DNA of 24,978 bases from Paramacrobiotus richtersi (GCA_034698045.1 JAQGAU010000676.1:1-24978); one strand, 5' to 3'. Counted from the first letter of the stretch, positions 1 to 10,657 are shown. Made by a program: numbers and translations. The notes: generated by a model from the sequence alone, not told the origin.

Positions 1-700
1 GATCCGAGGGAAACTTGCAGATTCTCCGCGCATCGTGGTTGATCGAATCAATTGGGCCAGTTTATCGACCTACACACACTTTCCAGTTTAGGGGCAGGCC
101 AATTCCATTGGCATTCTTTGTTGCCAGCCTTCCATTGGAATGCGCATTGCATGGTAGCCAATTGGCTGGGATTGGCTGGCCCGCCAAACTGTATTTCACA
201 CTTCTGACTTTATCGGCCGCAGATAAACAAGATTATCGATAAGTGAGTGAGTCCGTCTTTTAAATTTTAATTTTATGGGTGTGCCGTCCAGCCAATCAGG
301 TAACGGCAATATTATGTGCATTGATTCCACTGTTTATCACATTTTTGATAGCCAATTTTTTGTAGTGAATTTAGCGTAGTACTGTATTTCGTCATAGTGG
401 ATATTTCCCCATACATATATGTCTGGTCCACTTCAAAATGTCAAAACGTGAAGCAGTTTCAAGTACAACGATAATTTAGCTAGTTTCACCATATATTATG
501 AAATTTAAGATGGACGCTCTAGTAATAAACCGTCTTTTGCGTGATTTGTCGGTCAGGGATAAAAGCTGTCAGTCAAAGAAAAAACACAGTAATCATTTGT
601 CACGGAACAAGCTATCATTGCAGTACGCAAAAGAATGAAGCGTTTTACACGGCAAATTCACACGTATTTTTTAATTCGTTGGTATTCCTATCAAATAACC
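1..700. promoter_or_regulatory. AT-rich upstream region with a CCAAT-box cluster
   Basis: No convincing gene is visible here. The segment holds nine CCAAT pentamers counted on either strand, at 51, 99, 107, 134, 158, 161, 171, 292 and 352. One of them forms the perfect palindrome GCCAATTGGC at 157-166. The cluster lies 350-650 bp upstream of the first ATG of the MAM gene. CCAAT boxes are the binding site of NF-Y, so a proximal promoter or enhancer role is possible, but that is inference. An open frame at 15-242 crosses the cluster and has no domain signal, so I do not call it a gene. Confidence 0.35.
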
Positions 701-3700
701 ATGAAACTTTGTCTTGAGCGTTTGGAAAAATGTTTTTCGATGGTGATCTCCGTGTTACCAGTTTTGTGGAGTAAGTTTGCGCAGAATATGCATTGACTGT
801 AATTATCTCTAATACGCTCAACAGGATAATTTAATACGCTTTATTGCAGTTGTATGGCAACTTTCAACGGGCCAATCGATCGCCTACTCTCCCAGTGCCT
901 ACAATTACGGATTAATGGGCTTATCCGTGACGTGTGATTTCGAATGGGGTTTGTGTGGCTGGAGTCAGGAAACGGCGCCCGCTGACCAGTGTGACTGGCG
1001 ACGACAACGGGGTGTGGCCGGAAATGGCTGGTTCAAGATCCAGGGCGATCGGACACCCGGAAAGGACGCACGTCAGTAAAATTCGAATCTAAATTAAATC
1101 TAAAAATTTATTCATTTTAGATAAAATTATTTTTAATGAACATTATTTTTAATAAAAATATTTTATACAAAATTATTTGTATTTAAAATTATTTTTAGTT
1201 ATTTTAATTTTTAATGTTTTAAAAATCCAGGTAAAACAAATGCAATTATTGATACAAATTTGCAGTAGTTTACTTTGGTTTTTTTCTTTATTTTTTTCTT
1301 GGATTATTATAATTATTTTAATTTAGATGGATTTTATTTAATATTGGACGCGGCTGACATCCCACGACCCCCAGCCCCACGTATGCCACTTGATCCCGAC
1401 CTCATCGACAGCTTCGAGCAGCCCGAACCGGACGAGCTCCTGGCCCAGCAGATGGGCGTGGCCTCCTCGTCCATCGCCAAACCCCCGCTGTCCGGTCACC
1501 TGCACGATCCACCGTCATTCAACCGCAGCAAACTATCCATAAAATATAAGAAAACCTTGTCGGCGAAGTTCCTCCATCATCTGCTCCCCAAAGCGGCCGC
1601 CCTGTCGTCATACCCACAGTCCAGTCGGCAACAGTACAACTACTTTCCACCGAACCCGAATTACAACCAGTTTCCCACTTACCCGCCGAAAAATAACTAC
1701 GGGTACCCGATGGCGAATACGGATACCAATTCCGATACGAAACCGTATGACATGCCCGGTTATGGTGCAAGGGGTCAAGCAGCGCCAGATCCGCGGGATT
1801 TGGCGGCCATGCCGGTGGCGCCACCTATGGAGAGCCCTTTCTATTCTTCCAGTAAGTAAGGGCAATATGTTCAACTAGGTGACCCCGCGCAAAATTGCAC
1901 GTTTCTCCTGAACGGATTTGTTTTTCCCAGTTTTTCCTTTTGATGGCAGAAGTAGACAACATAAGCTTTAGAATGATATATGGCACATGAGAATTGGATG
2001 AGTGGATCGTTCAGAGTGACTCGACATACAGAAAACTCTTAGCGAATTATATAGATAGATGCTTTTTTATGGTTTATCGATCAAAAATAATCTCCGCATT
2101 TTAGTCCGGAAAATTTTTTTGAAAAACCAAAAAGTGTAACTTGACTTAGCTGAAAATTTGTTGTTAACATTTGCCAAACGCATCAGCAGTATGTCTTGCG
2201 TTCGGGTATCAGAATGAAGTTTTGGGGGAAAGTTCACGAAATTTAACATCCAGGGAAATGATTTTATAACTGTACCGTCTGTACGTACTATAACTAATAA
2301 TTTTATTATATTTATTATAGTTTTTCTTATAAATAATTCTTTTTCACACTGGCTATCTACTTAACTGAAAGATAACGTTCTAGACAGCCAAATGCCCAGT
2401 CGCATGCCAGGATCGCCATTTGCACCCGCCCCCGACAACGCTAATCCCTACACGGCGCATCTAGCGGGTCCCCGTATTGAGACGCCGGTGAACTTGACGC
2501 TGACATTCTGGTATCATATGCGTGGTAATAACCTTGGCCGTTTGACGCTGTACAAAAAAGTCCTTGCACGGCCCGATCAGATCATCTGGGAGAAGAGTGG
2601 TCAGCAGTCGTTCCAGTGGATGGAAGCGCAGGTCGCCCTACAACGGGGAAGCTTCCAAGTAATGTCACCCGCTTTGTACAGTTTGCACAAGTTTTTGGTT
2701 GTGGTTTAGTTATCAAGTAACTTGGGCATATTACACCTCTAACCTGGGCATAGTACCATATTATAGTTAACTATTTAGTTTACATACCAATCTAGACGAA
2801 AAATAATATTATCTCATATCATTCTCATTGTAAGTATGTCTGTACAACATGTTAAAATTTTGTGTAGGTTATCACTTTATTCGTAAAGTACCATTACAAT
2901 GTGTTGCGCCTCGTCTATTTTTTATACAATTAACGTATGTGAATATGCGAATCGATGCGGTCGACAGATCTTCAAATTCTTTTTTTACAAATGATTTGTT
3001 TTATAACAACAAAATTTACAGTTGCTCTTCGAGGGAACGATCAATCCGCAGGCTCCAGCAGGAAGTGGATACATTGCTCTGGACGATATCCAACTCGATC
3101 GAGAAGCCGGTAACAACATACACTTCTGTATATTATATAGAAATATATACCATTGGCCAGAGCTGCTGACGTAACATTATGTAATTTATATATTGTATCA
3201 GAACTGCCTACACTGAACGCTCCCGCCCCCGTTCCTCCTTTTCACCCCCCTCCCCCTACCTTCGCGGCTTCGGCTGCGGTCTACAACGGTTACATCTCCG
3301 TGGACAACACCGTAACGGTAGCGACACCGTCCACGCGAACCATCACGTCAACAGCACCTATCACAACTTCCACCGCCGCCCATCAGATGCAGGTGCATCC
3401 GTTCTTACTGCCCAACTGGAGCATCTCACCCGAGGGATACCTCGTCTTCCCCAAACACATACAGGAGGTGACTAATCCTCCAAATACCACGGTTACGACA
3501 ACCGAAACGAGAAGCGTGCGTACAGCGGAAACAATGGCTAGTACAACGACAAGGACGTTCGTTCGTATGACGCACCGGGTGTTGAATCGGGAGGAGGTCC
3601 CGGTGATGCGGTTCCGCAGCGGAACGTCGGTCACTGAGGCACGGGTTGTGGGGAATGGGTTGGCGGTGCAGGATCACACCGAGATATCGGCGGTGGTTAA

Positions 3701-4431
3701 GCAGGTGGAGGAGGGGATTAGCCAGAGTAAACTGTTTATTATTATCGGTACGTGTCGAATATTCCATCGGAGTTCTTTATATGCAGCAGGGCGGCTCTTG
3801 TATGGTACTAATTGTAAGACAATCATAACCGCAGTGAAATAGGGATCTGGAAGTAGTTTACATGCTTTTTCCAATGGAAAAAGAAAGAACCTGAAAAATA
3901 GTTGACAGTTGGTGATTTCTTAGAAACACAATTGTCCGTTGAATACTATGATGTCTGTAGGTTTTTAATGACTACCGTAAGCCGGAAAATTAAGTGTTAA
4001 ATCGGTTTCCCTTTATTCGTTATTGAATAGCGGCTGCGAGTACGTAAATCCTAATTTAAAAGATGTCAGTTATACTGGATATGGTTTTTGTACAAACTTG
4101 TACGTGCAAATTACAACCGGATGTGCAGCTTGTACTATGTCAGTTATAAAACTGTTGACGGTTACCAAATAAAACGACACCATAGGCTGCAGATGTGAGC
4201 TGGTAAATTTCTCTTGCAGCATCGTGTTGTGGAGCGGCTGGACTGCTAGCGCTACTGGCCTTCCTCGTCAAACGTGGCAGGTCCGGTTTCTACAGCTTGG
4301 TACCCTGTCTGCAGCGAGCGGATGCGATGGCAGCGCCACCTCGCCCTGCTTCGCTTCTCCGTCGGCCGCGGTACCCGCCTCCCCCTCCACCAGTGCCGGT
4401 TAGACGTAACACTTTATCGTCGACCATTTGA
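701..4431 (+). CDS. MAM-domain single-pass membrane protein (7 exons, 645 aa)
   Basis: Exons: 701-770, 850-1071, 1327-1851, 2384-2658, 3022-3109, 3202-3747, 4220-4431; total 1938 nt, exactly in frame. Residues 1-26 resemble a signal peptide. A MAM domain (extracellular adhesion module) begins at C52 with CDFEWGLCGW. It continues with DAHGFYLILDA (about 96-106), GPRIETP (301-307), LTFWYHMRG and FEGT, and ends with GYIALDDIQL (380-389). The DAHGFYLILDA join fixes the weak donor at 1072 and the acceptor before 1327. About 190 Pro/Asn/Tyr-rich residues (108-300) interrupt the domain. A Thr/Ser-rich stalk (390-565) follows, then one membrane helix (about 570-591), a basic and proline-rich cytosolic tail with six consecutive prolines, and a C-terminal SSTI that fits a class I PDZ ligand. 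The MAM call is strong; the biological role is unknown. A possible ATTAAA poly(A) signal lies at 4645. Confidence 0.88.
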
Positions 4432-5780
4432 GTGATTATTTTTCTTCCACATGCCGTGTGATTGTTTGTTATACCGTGTCATTATTAGTGAACGAAACTA
4501 GTGAGCTTGTAAACTATATGCCCACTTTCTTCTATCAGATAGAGAATCTCTTATCCCATAATTTCATACCGGCATACATTTAGTATCATGTTGTAATACT
4601 TGGGTTATGGTTTTGGTAGCAGTTCGACTGCTTTACACGATAACATTAAAAAATCTGACTGATTAACTGATTTTATACATGTGAAATATGCAACAGACAA
4701 TAGTAATACGATTCGAATCACATTCGCTTCTCTGTGTTACCATTAAGACAATGTCTTGGCATGCGATAATGAACCGCAATTCATCTGACCGCATTATGAA
4801 TAAAACGTGTAATTGACGGCGACGTGGACAGAGGAAAGGATCGTACACGTCAGATAAACAACACAAGAAGGGTATTGTGAGCCAGCCACAGTAACTCATC
4901 AAAAAATTCACCGCCTGCCATAAACAATCATCAACAATGACAGAATATGCGGCTAATGTCCGTCGATTAGTCAAAGAAATGCGTTTGGCCGAATTGTAAA
5001 CTGTCGACAGCCGACACTGTATACATAATTCCGCATACATTTGCATTATTTTATGCAACCGCAACGAACATCCGTTTGAGATTAAGCTAAAAGACGTGTG
5101 AACCGTAATTGCCGATTTCTTATAAAAATGTGTATAATTTGCCCCTTTTCTGTGCACGTTCGTATTGGATCAACACAATTTTGATCATTCACACAATTAC
5201 TTGTAGAAGTATATTTTGAATTTAGCAAAAATGCAGATTTTTGCTTTGTTTCTCGCTGTTACATGAGAAAAACGTTGCTGTTCGACTGTAATCGAAAAAC
5301 GCAATGGTCAACGCTCGTATCTGCAGACTCTGCATCTTTGTGCAATTAAGTGCAATCACGAGCCAGTATTGATGCCAGTTAACGGAAGCAACCTTGACCT
5401 CGATACTTCTATCGAAAAACATTGTACGTCGCACAACGACTGCACTCTAATACCGAATAACCTGCATGATCGATGGAGAATCTGAAGTTGTCTAATTGCT
5501 CCATTGTAGACAGGTAGACGGCTTCCGCTTTCGTTCGCGGATCGACCAGTCTCCTCAAGCGACGATTAACTGCAAGAGTTAAGAGTCGAAGATAGACACA
5601 ATCATCAAATTGTCGATATATTTTCTTTTAACATTATAGTTCCTAACTTTCATTCCTTATCATGTATCAAGCAAGCATCGCGGCACGAGCACAATTGTTC
5701 AGTGGGAGGTTCGTTTGGTATCGTTCTCGTCTTTGTTCACTTGGATGTGTCCGGTGTAATCAGTACGATAACAGGTTACA
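4432..5780. other. Intergenic region between the two plus-strand genes
   Basis: This stretch holds the presumed 3' UTR of the MAM gene, with ATTAAA at 4645-4650 and AATAAA near 4799, and the upstream region of the next gene. A 164-codon open frame lies on the minus strand at 4663-5157. It shows no recognisable domain, splice-supported continuation or signal peptide, so I regard it as probably fortuitous. No repeat or RNA gene was seen. Confidence 0.4.
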
Positions 5781-8700
5781 ATGGCTGCGCGTCAGAATCT
5801 GCATTTGTTATTACAAAACGGAAGGTCGCGAAACTGGATGAAGAGCGCATTGGTCGTTCAGTTTAACTGCTCCTTGTTATCCTGTGTTTTGTTTGTCATT
5901 CTACAACTGTTTTCCAGCGCGGATGGTACAGCGTTTTATTATGGAACGTACCGCAGTTACGGAACGGTAAGCAACGGAGAACGCTTAGTTTTGGTAATTT
6001 CGAGAAAACCGGCTCTGACCGATTGGTCTCAATTCTGACGACTCAAGCGTCCCGTAAAGCGCAGTACGTCGAACTGAAAATGCTAATTAGTAAAACAATG
6101 AGCCCTAGTTAGTTAAATGAACTAGATTAATAACTAGCAACAAAGCGCTCAGCTAATGTAATTTCGCTAATGTTAGGAATGTACTCGATCAGTGTAATTT
6201 GCAATACAAAATCAGTCAATATAAGCTCAACCCTCGCACGGTTATAATTAATTACCGAAAAACCAGATGCACGTTGAATTTTGATCGTGTAATTTCGGGT
6301 TGGTACGTAATCGACCGAAGCGAAGCGAAGGTCCTCTATACTCAGCTCAAGTAGATCTCAGTGTCTGTGTGTCATTCCGTCAGTCGGTCACTATTATTAT
6401 TTATTTTTAATATTTATTAATAATAATAAATAATAATATAATTTATTAAGTTATTAAATCGTGCGCGTATTATACAAATCGTCTTCGCTTCGGTCACCCA
6501 GTGCCCGCTACGAGCGAGTGCACTTTCCTAGCAATTTGAAGTACTATGCAGGAAAGATGTATTGATGCTCTCTCACGGCTTTAATGCAGATACAGTTTAT
6601 CTGGAGTTGCATACTTACATTTGCCTTTCTAGGTTTATATTAATCTACGTCACATTTATGTTCTTGGTATCGCAAGTAAGCATTTTGGTCCCGGAGTTAC
6701 GAATAAACAAGCGCTTCATATCCGTATGATCTACTAATTATAGTGAGTATTGGGTACTTTTTAAAAAAAATACCAAACATAAACAGTGAAGAGTTGTGAG
6801 TTTTTAAAGTCATAAATGTGTAAAGTTGCATAACATAGCGGAATACGGCAATCGCGTCAAGATCATAATTTTGCTGATCTTTTGCTTCGTAGACGTCAAC
6901 TTACACATTAATGACTTTTATAAAAATTCATAACTCTTCACTGGTTATGTTTGACATTTGAAAATGTGTTTGACATTGCTTGTATGTAAATGGCGTATTT
7001 GTGTATATCGCCCTATCTGTGTGTGTATAATATTATAGTAACCTTGGTTTTACTTCTGTAGTCCTCTGTGATCTAACAATATAATCCATATGTCACCTAT
7101 TCAGCGCAAATTCGAAAGAAATAAGTAGTGACCAACGGTATTTAATGCGGAGAAAGGCTCGGAAGATTGCGGTGAAAAACAAGCCCAAAAAACTGGCATT
7201 TCTAAACACCAATGGGTCGCGCTATGTTGTACAGAATCTGTATATGTGTACTTATACACTGACGAGATTATCGGATTACAAACAGTGTACACGTGACATG
7301 TTAATATAATTGGTGTCCTGGATTCGGATCGTATGCACTTTTGATTCTTGAATTTTATATTTTATTGGTAAACCCAGATGCCGTAGTAATGTCTACATAT
7401 TCAACAATACAATCAAATATTGTTGAATGGTGTGTTGTAGGGCGATACAATCATCAGTACGAGTCATGCCAATGGCGGTCCGACAGGAGCGCTGTCCAAG
7501 TGGCAGGTGGAGTGTCTGGATGGAGAGGCGGCCATTGGTATGTTATGCACTCAATTATCTTATAAAGTTATGGCATAAGATAATCGTGCAGACTGGCTGC
7601 ATATACAATCACACAATTTTTCCACTTTTTATTTTCAGGAATTCTGTAAGTTTCTACCATCCCGGATGGTACCGGAATCCGAGTTTCGAGTACACTTTTC
7701 ATGCCCGTATTATCACAAACCAGCTTAACAATTCATGCATTGATTTATTTGCAGTGATAGCGTTTTCGATTTTGGGGTAAGTTATCTGTTTTCCTAATGT
7801 TTCTATTTATAGCAGTTATGACTGTTAGTGTTGCCGTAATACAGAAAGAACACTGAATTACAGGGTATTGGCCAGTTTTGGTGCAAATTCATGTTCCCTT
7901 ACAAAGTATCGACCAGGAATGTTTATCCATATTATCAGTAGTAAGTTCCACTGCAACTGTCGTAGCTCCAGTCAGCCTGATTCCAACTCACAGTAACCGG
8001 AGATATCCCTGTTGTAGTTGTCATGTAAGGAATTATACGCAGGATTTCTTCTGTTATGATCCAAGAAACCATGAGACAACTGCCAACAGCTTCATCACCG
8101 GTACGTCGTTTTCGTAGACATTGTGTACACTATAACATGTCCATGCGCAGTTAATATCACATATGCATATATGTGTTGCAGGGATATATGATGACGAAAG
8201 CTCATTTTGGGTACGTTGTGCTTCCGGTAAAGACTAATTAAAAAAAATGAACAAACTTTTTACCCGAAAGTTTTATGTCGTGTTGCATAACCTAGATACT
8301 AACGGTAAATTCCGTACTTTCCTGGGACATTCGGATATTCGATGGTTATCATTAATCGACTGTATTTATTAGGTTTTCCGGCAGCGAGTCGACAGTGATA
8401 ATCTCTACAAGTGCTGCAAAACACCGCCAGGGTATTACATTGATTATGTGTCTTGTTACTATGTTTGGACGCATGACCAGGTATCTTACCATTAATTGTG
8501 TTTGCTAGCAATTTTGTGGAAACCACAACTGTGTGCCATTTTTTTTAAAACGCTAAGCATTTTTACGATAATGGCAAACGCCAATATTATACAGTCGCGG
8601 TTACATTACACTATTTTAAAAAGCAATATGAAGTTATTGAATGGGGTGAATATACACAGTACGACAAAGGCACAGTACGAGTATACAGTCCATATATTGT

Positions 8701-9141
8701 TGTTTGCAGTACTGGGAATACTACGATTCGCAGTACTTCCTGATAAACTGCGCCACCGGTTACGTCATGACGGGCATCTCCAAGAAGATCAGTCCCATCG
8801 TCACCATTGAGTGGCGTCTCGAGTGGCTGCAGTGCTGTCGAGTGGGCTACGGCGCCGTTATATCCCTGCCGCCGCCGATCATTCCCACCCCCCACGGAGG
8901 ACCGGTGGCCTATTCAGCCAGCAGCGCCCTCTACTCAGCCGACATCCCTCCGAGCTATAACGACCAATACAAGGGGAAACGGTCAGCCGCGATGGCGTCG
9001 TTGCGCAGCAAGAGGCACACGGTTCTGACACAGGAGACGCCGTTGGGACAGGATGCACAGGAGATACAGTCCGCCATGTTGGAGCATTCGGACATGGATC
9101 GAAAGTTTGCGGATGCGGCCCCAGTTGTACAATCTATGTAG
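5781..9141 (+). CDS. Secreted dermatopontin-like Cys-repeat protein (9 exons, ~354 aa)
   Basis: Exons: 5781-5966, 7441-7537, 7639-7645, 7755-7776, 7864-7940, 7994-8100, 8182-8210, 8373-8480, 8710-9141; total 1065 nt in frame. The N-terminus carries a hydrophobic signal or anchor (about 20-47). An in-frame ATG at 5838 (M20) would give a more usual signal peptide. Three repeat units follow the pattern aromatic-x-C, G-I, aromatic, C(C): unit A about 82-113 (KWQVEC, IGILDS, QFWC), unit B about 147-190 (DFFC, ITGI, LYKCC) and unit C about 220-255 (INCATGYVMTGI, EWRLEWLQCCR). This resembles the dermatopontin/amebocyte-aggregation-factor family of extracellular matrix and lectin-like proteins. The family assignment is by motif only. 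The tail is Ala/Ser/Pro-rich with basic KGKR and SKR sites. The exon 8 acceptor is ambiguous: CAG before 8385 would remove four residues and keep the frame. Confidence 0.75.
6312..6495. repeat. Short inverted repeat flanking an AT-rich core
   Basis: The 13-mer GACCGAAGCGAAG near 6312-6325 reappears as its reverse complement, CTTCGCTTCGGTC, at about 6483-6495. Between them lies an AT-rich core made of ATT/AAT runs that can itself fold (near 6395-6450). The arrangement is that of a small terminal-inverted-repeat element, but I saw no clear target-site duplication. Confidence 0.4.
6773..6952. repeat. Imperfect foldback element (~56-bp arms)
   Basis: The left arm (6773-6828) pairs with the right arm (6897-6952). 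Both share CAAACATAA, CAGTGAAGAGTT, GTCAT and AATGTGTAA in the expected order once one strand is reversed and complemented. By eye the arms agree at roughly 85-90% with a few single-base gaps. The loop is about 68 bp. This suits a MITE-like or foldback element inserted in an intron. It has no coding capacity. Confidence 0.65.
7639..7645 (+). other. 7-nt microexon of the dermatopontin-like gene
   Basis: The seven bases GAATTCT are flanked by a strong acceptor (TATTTTCAG) and a consensus donor (GTAAGT). The preceding exon ends in phase 1 and the next (7755-7776) begins needing one base, so a 7-nt exon is exactly what restores the frame. It supplies Gly95, Ile96 and most of Leu97. These are the G-I of repeat unit A, matching ITGI in unit B and MTGI in unit C. 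Reading through the GTAAGT meets a stop in this frame. Longer readings in the other frames stay open but do not give the repeat motif. Confidence 0.65.
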
Positions 9142-9359
9142 CTGTCTGTTGGTTTCCTCCTCTACTTGTTCTCAATGCTGATGCGCAAGCTTTGCTTTGA
9201 TTTTGTTTGTTGTTTTGTTACCTTGAAGTGTTTGACGCTCGCGATTACATTAATCCGCTAGTTGATACTTTAGTCACAGGCTGAGTGTACTAGTGTTTTT
9301 ACCAATTTAAATCGGATGGAAAACTCTGCTTGTATGTAAGTATGGCAAAACGGTAGTGA

Positions 9360-9620
9360 CGTTTCGACACATTAAGCGTGACCTTTTTTCCAAACTTGTG
9401 GTGTAGACTTCTGGCCGGCAGTGTGCTACGATTGAACTCTCCCATAGAATATCTGATTATTTTTAAACACGACGTCCGCAATAACACATTAATGAAGTGT
9501 ATGAATTATCCTGATTTATACATGTCCTTGTGTGAACGCTGAATATTATCTAGATGGATGCCTTCCTCCACACATACACTTCCACGGGTTTTGTCGTTTC
9601 TTACGGATAGAGAGTGCGAA
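9360..9620 (-). pseudogene. Decayed copy of the receptor C-tail exons
   Basis: This stretch matches 11595-11835 in the same orientation. 9378-9412 and 11611-11645 agree at 33 of 35 positions. Similarity continues in patches through the exon boundary and into the preceding exon (about 9541-9605 against 11758-11833). In the parent the junction sites are TCA|GTAATA and GCAG|ACG; here the corresponding bases read TCAGCG and GCGG, so both splice signals appear lost. The frame that retains KS-P--VWKKGH-like coding contains an in-frame TAG upstream and ends just after. It is best read as a truncated, non-functional duplicate. The region from 9620 to 9830 may hold a weaker continuation. Confidence 0.65.
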
Positions 9621-9871
9621 ACAGCCAAATGCTGCGCACACAACTGACGCAAGTCGTTTTCGCATTCATGAATATATTGGACCTTTGACCACCAAAGGAA
9701 CACCGCAGCCTGTTGTATCGATTCAGACAGTGCACATGAAAAACTCCCAACAGACTTAACACTAAGTGCCATGCAGTCACATAAAGAGCTTGCTTGATCA
9801 CAATACAAGTAATCAGTTCGATATCAACTAAAGGTTGGTCTGTCTGATAACAGCGCGTAGCTGGCTATCAT

Positions 9872-9877
9872 TTTATT
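9872..9877 (-). terminator. AATAAA poly(A) signal overlapping the peritrophin stop codon
   Basis: On the minus strand the last Glu codon, the TAA stop and the next base form AATAAA. If used, cleavage would fall near 9850 and the 3' UTR would be only about 20 bases. Confidence 0.4.
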
Positions 9878-10657
9878 CGGCAGCAGGAGTTGTGTCCTCG
9901 GCAATGGCGTCAACAACGTCCGGGGCGGGGACTGTCTCAATGCTGGGGATGGTGAATGTGGGGACAACAGCGCCGGTCACTTTGCGGACGACGTCGTCGA
10001 GGAGAGGCACGTTGGCGCCTTGGTAGAGGCGGCTGTTGGAGTAGTCGTAGAGGGCGGCGGTCTTGGAGCAGTCCACGTCGAAGAACCAGCTGCAGGTCAG
10101 TGTGATCTGGTTGAAGAGGCTCATGTTCGGGCACAGGTACGAGGTCTGGTTGCCGTTGATGTCGCATCGGTGGAACACTGCAAAGATCACGTTTAACTTG
10201 GTTTGACTCCTCTTTTGACATCATTCAGAAGGGATTGTGGTTCAGTTTAGTCGTGTGGTGAAGCAGAAGGTCTTCTTACCTTGGCAACGGGCTTCAGAGT
10301 TGGTGTCGGCGTAGAATCCAGGTTGGTGCGTGCTGCTGCAGTCGAAGCTGGTCTGCGGGACGGCCACCAAGTTCGGGTAGTCTTGACCTGCGCGGGCGGT
10401 TGCGATCAAGTTGAACTGATCAGGGACGGACAGTCTGTTGCGCCCACGTAGCTGGTCCAAAGCAGCAAACGGCAACGGGTTCTGGGTCTTCACAGCGCGC
10501 TTTGCCTGTAAACGGAGACGTTGATTGCTACTTTTAGATAAAAACTAAAATTGTATGTACGTTCGACTAGAATCAAATCAGTGATGTTCTCACTCACCTT
10601 AAGGCTGGCTGAAGAAGCCACAGCGACTACCGCTAGCAGAACAAGGACGGACTTCAT
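9873..10657 (-). CDS. Secreted peritrophin-A (CBM14) chitin-binding protein
   Basis: Exons on the minus strand: 10657-10598, 10505-10280, 10177-9873; 591 nt, 196 aa. Exon 1 is almost exactly the signal peptide (MKSVLVLLAVVAVASSAS). One chitin-binding type 2 domain spans C76-C132 with all six cysteines (76, 94, 100, 111, 124, 132) in peritrophin-A spacing, plus FYAD and the aromatics expected for chitin contact. The 20-75 linker is basic and Gln/Asn-rich. The tail (about 135-196) is Val/Pro/Ala-rich and acidic without cysteines. The family binds chitin in cuticle or gut matrix; a cuticular role is inference. GC-rich third positions suggest strong expression. A minus-strand TATAAAA lies about 95 bp upstream of the ATG. 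Confidence 0.92.

Larger units (their letters stand above)
5967..7440 (+). other. First intron of the dermatopontin-like gene
   Basis: This 1.47-kb intron contains no exon that fits the flanking phases. It holds an AT-rich tract near 6395-6450 bracketed by short GAAGCGAAG-type inverted repeats, and a long imperfect foldback at 6773-6952. Donor GTAAGC follows 5966 and the acceptor TTGTAG precedes 7441; both flanking exons are phase 0 here. Confidence 0.6.

Noticed and set aside
15..242. 75-codon plus-strand open frame at the left end
   Set aside because: It crosses the CCAAT cluster, has no domain or signal peptide, and no splice partner was found.
2849..3169. 106-codon plus-strand frame between MAM exons
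   Set aside because: It overlaps the 88-nt MAM exon in another frame; the MAM motif IALDDIQL and correct phases favour the short exon.
4663..5157. 164-codon minus-strand open frame
   Set aside because: Cys/Ser-rich with no recognisable domain and no exon partner; it lies in the presumed 3' flank of the MAM gene. Expression data could overturn this.
7427..7780. Long reading frame through exon 2, the next intron and beyond in the dermatopontin-like gene
   Set aside because: It lacks the repeat motif, crosses consensus splice sites and does not connect in phase with the downstream Cys-repeat exons.
8496..8810. 104-codon plus-strand frame before the last exon of the dermatopontin-like gene
   Set aside because: It spans the intron and reads the last exon out of frame.
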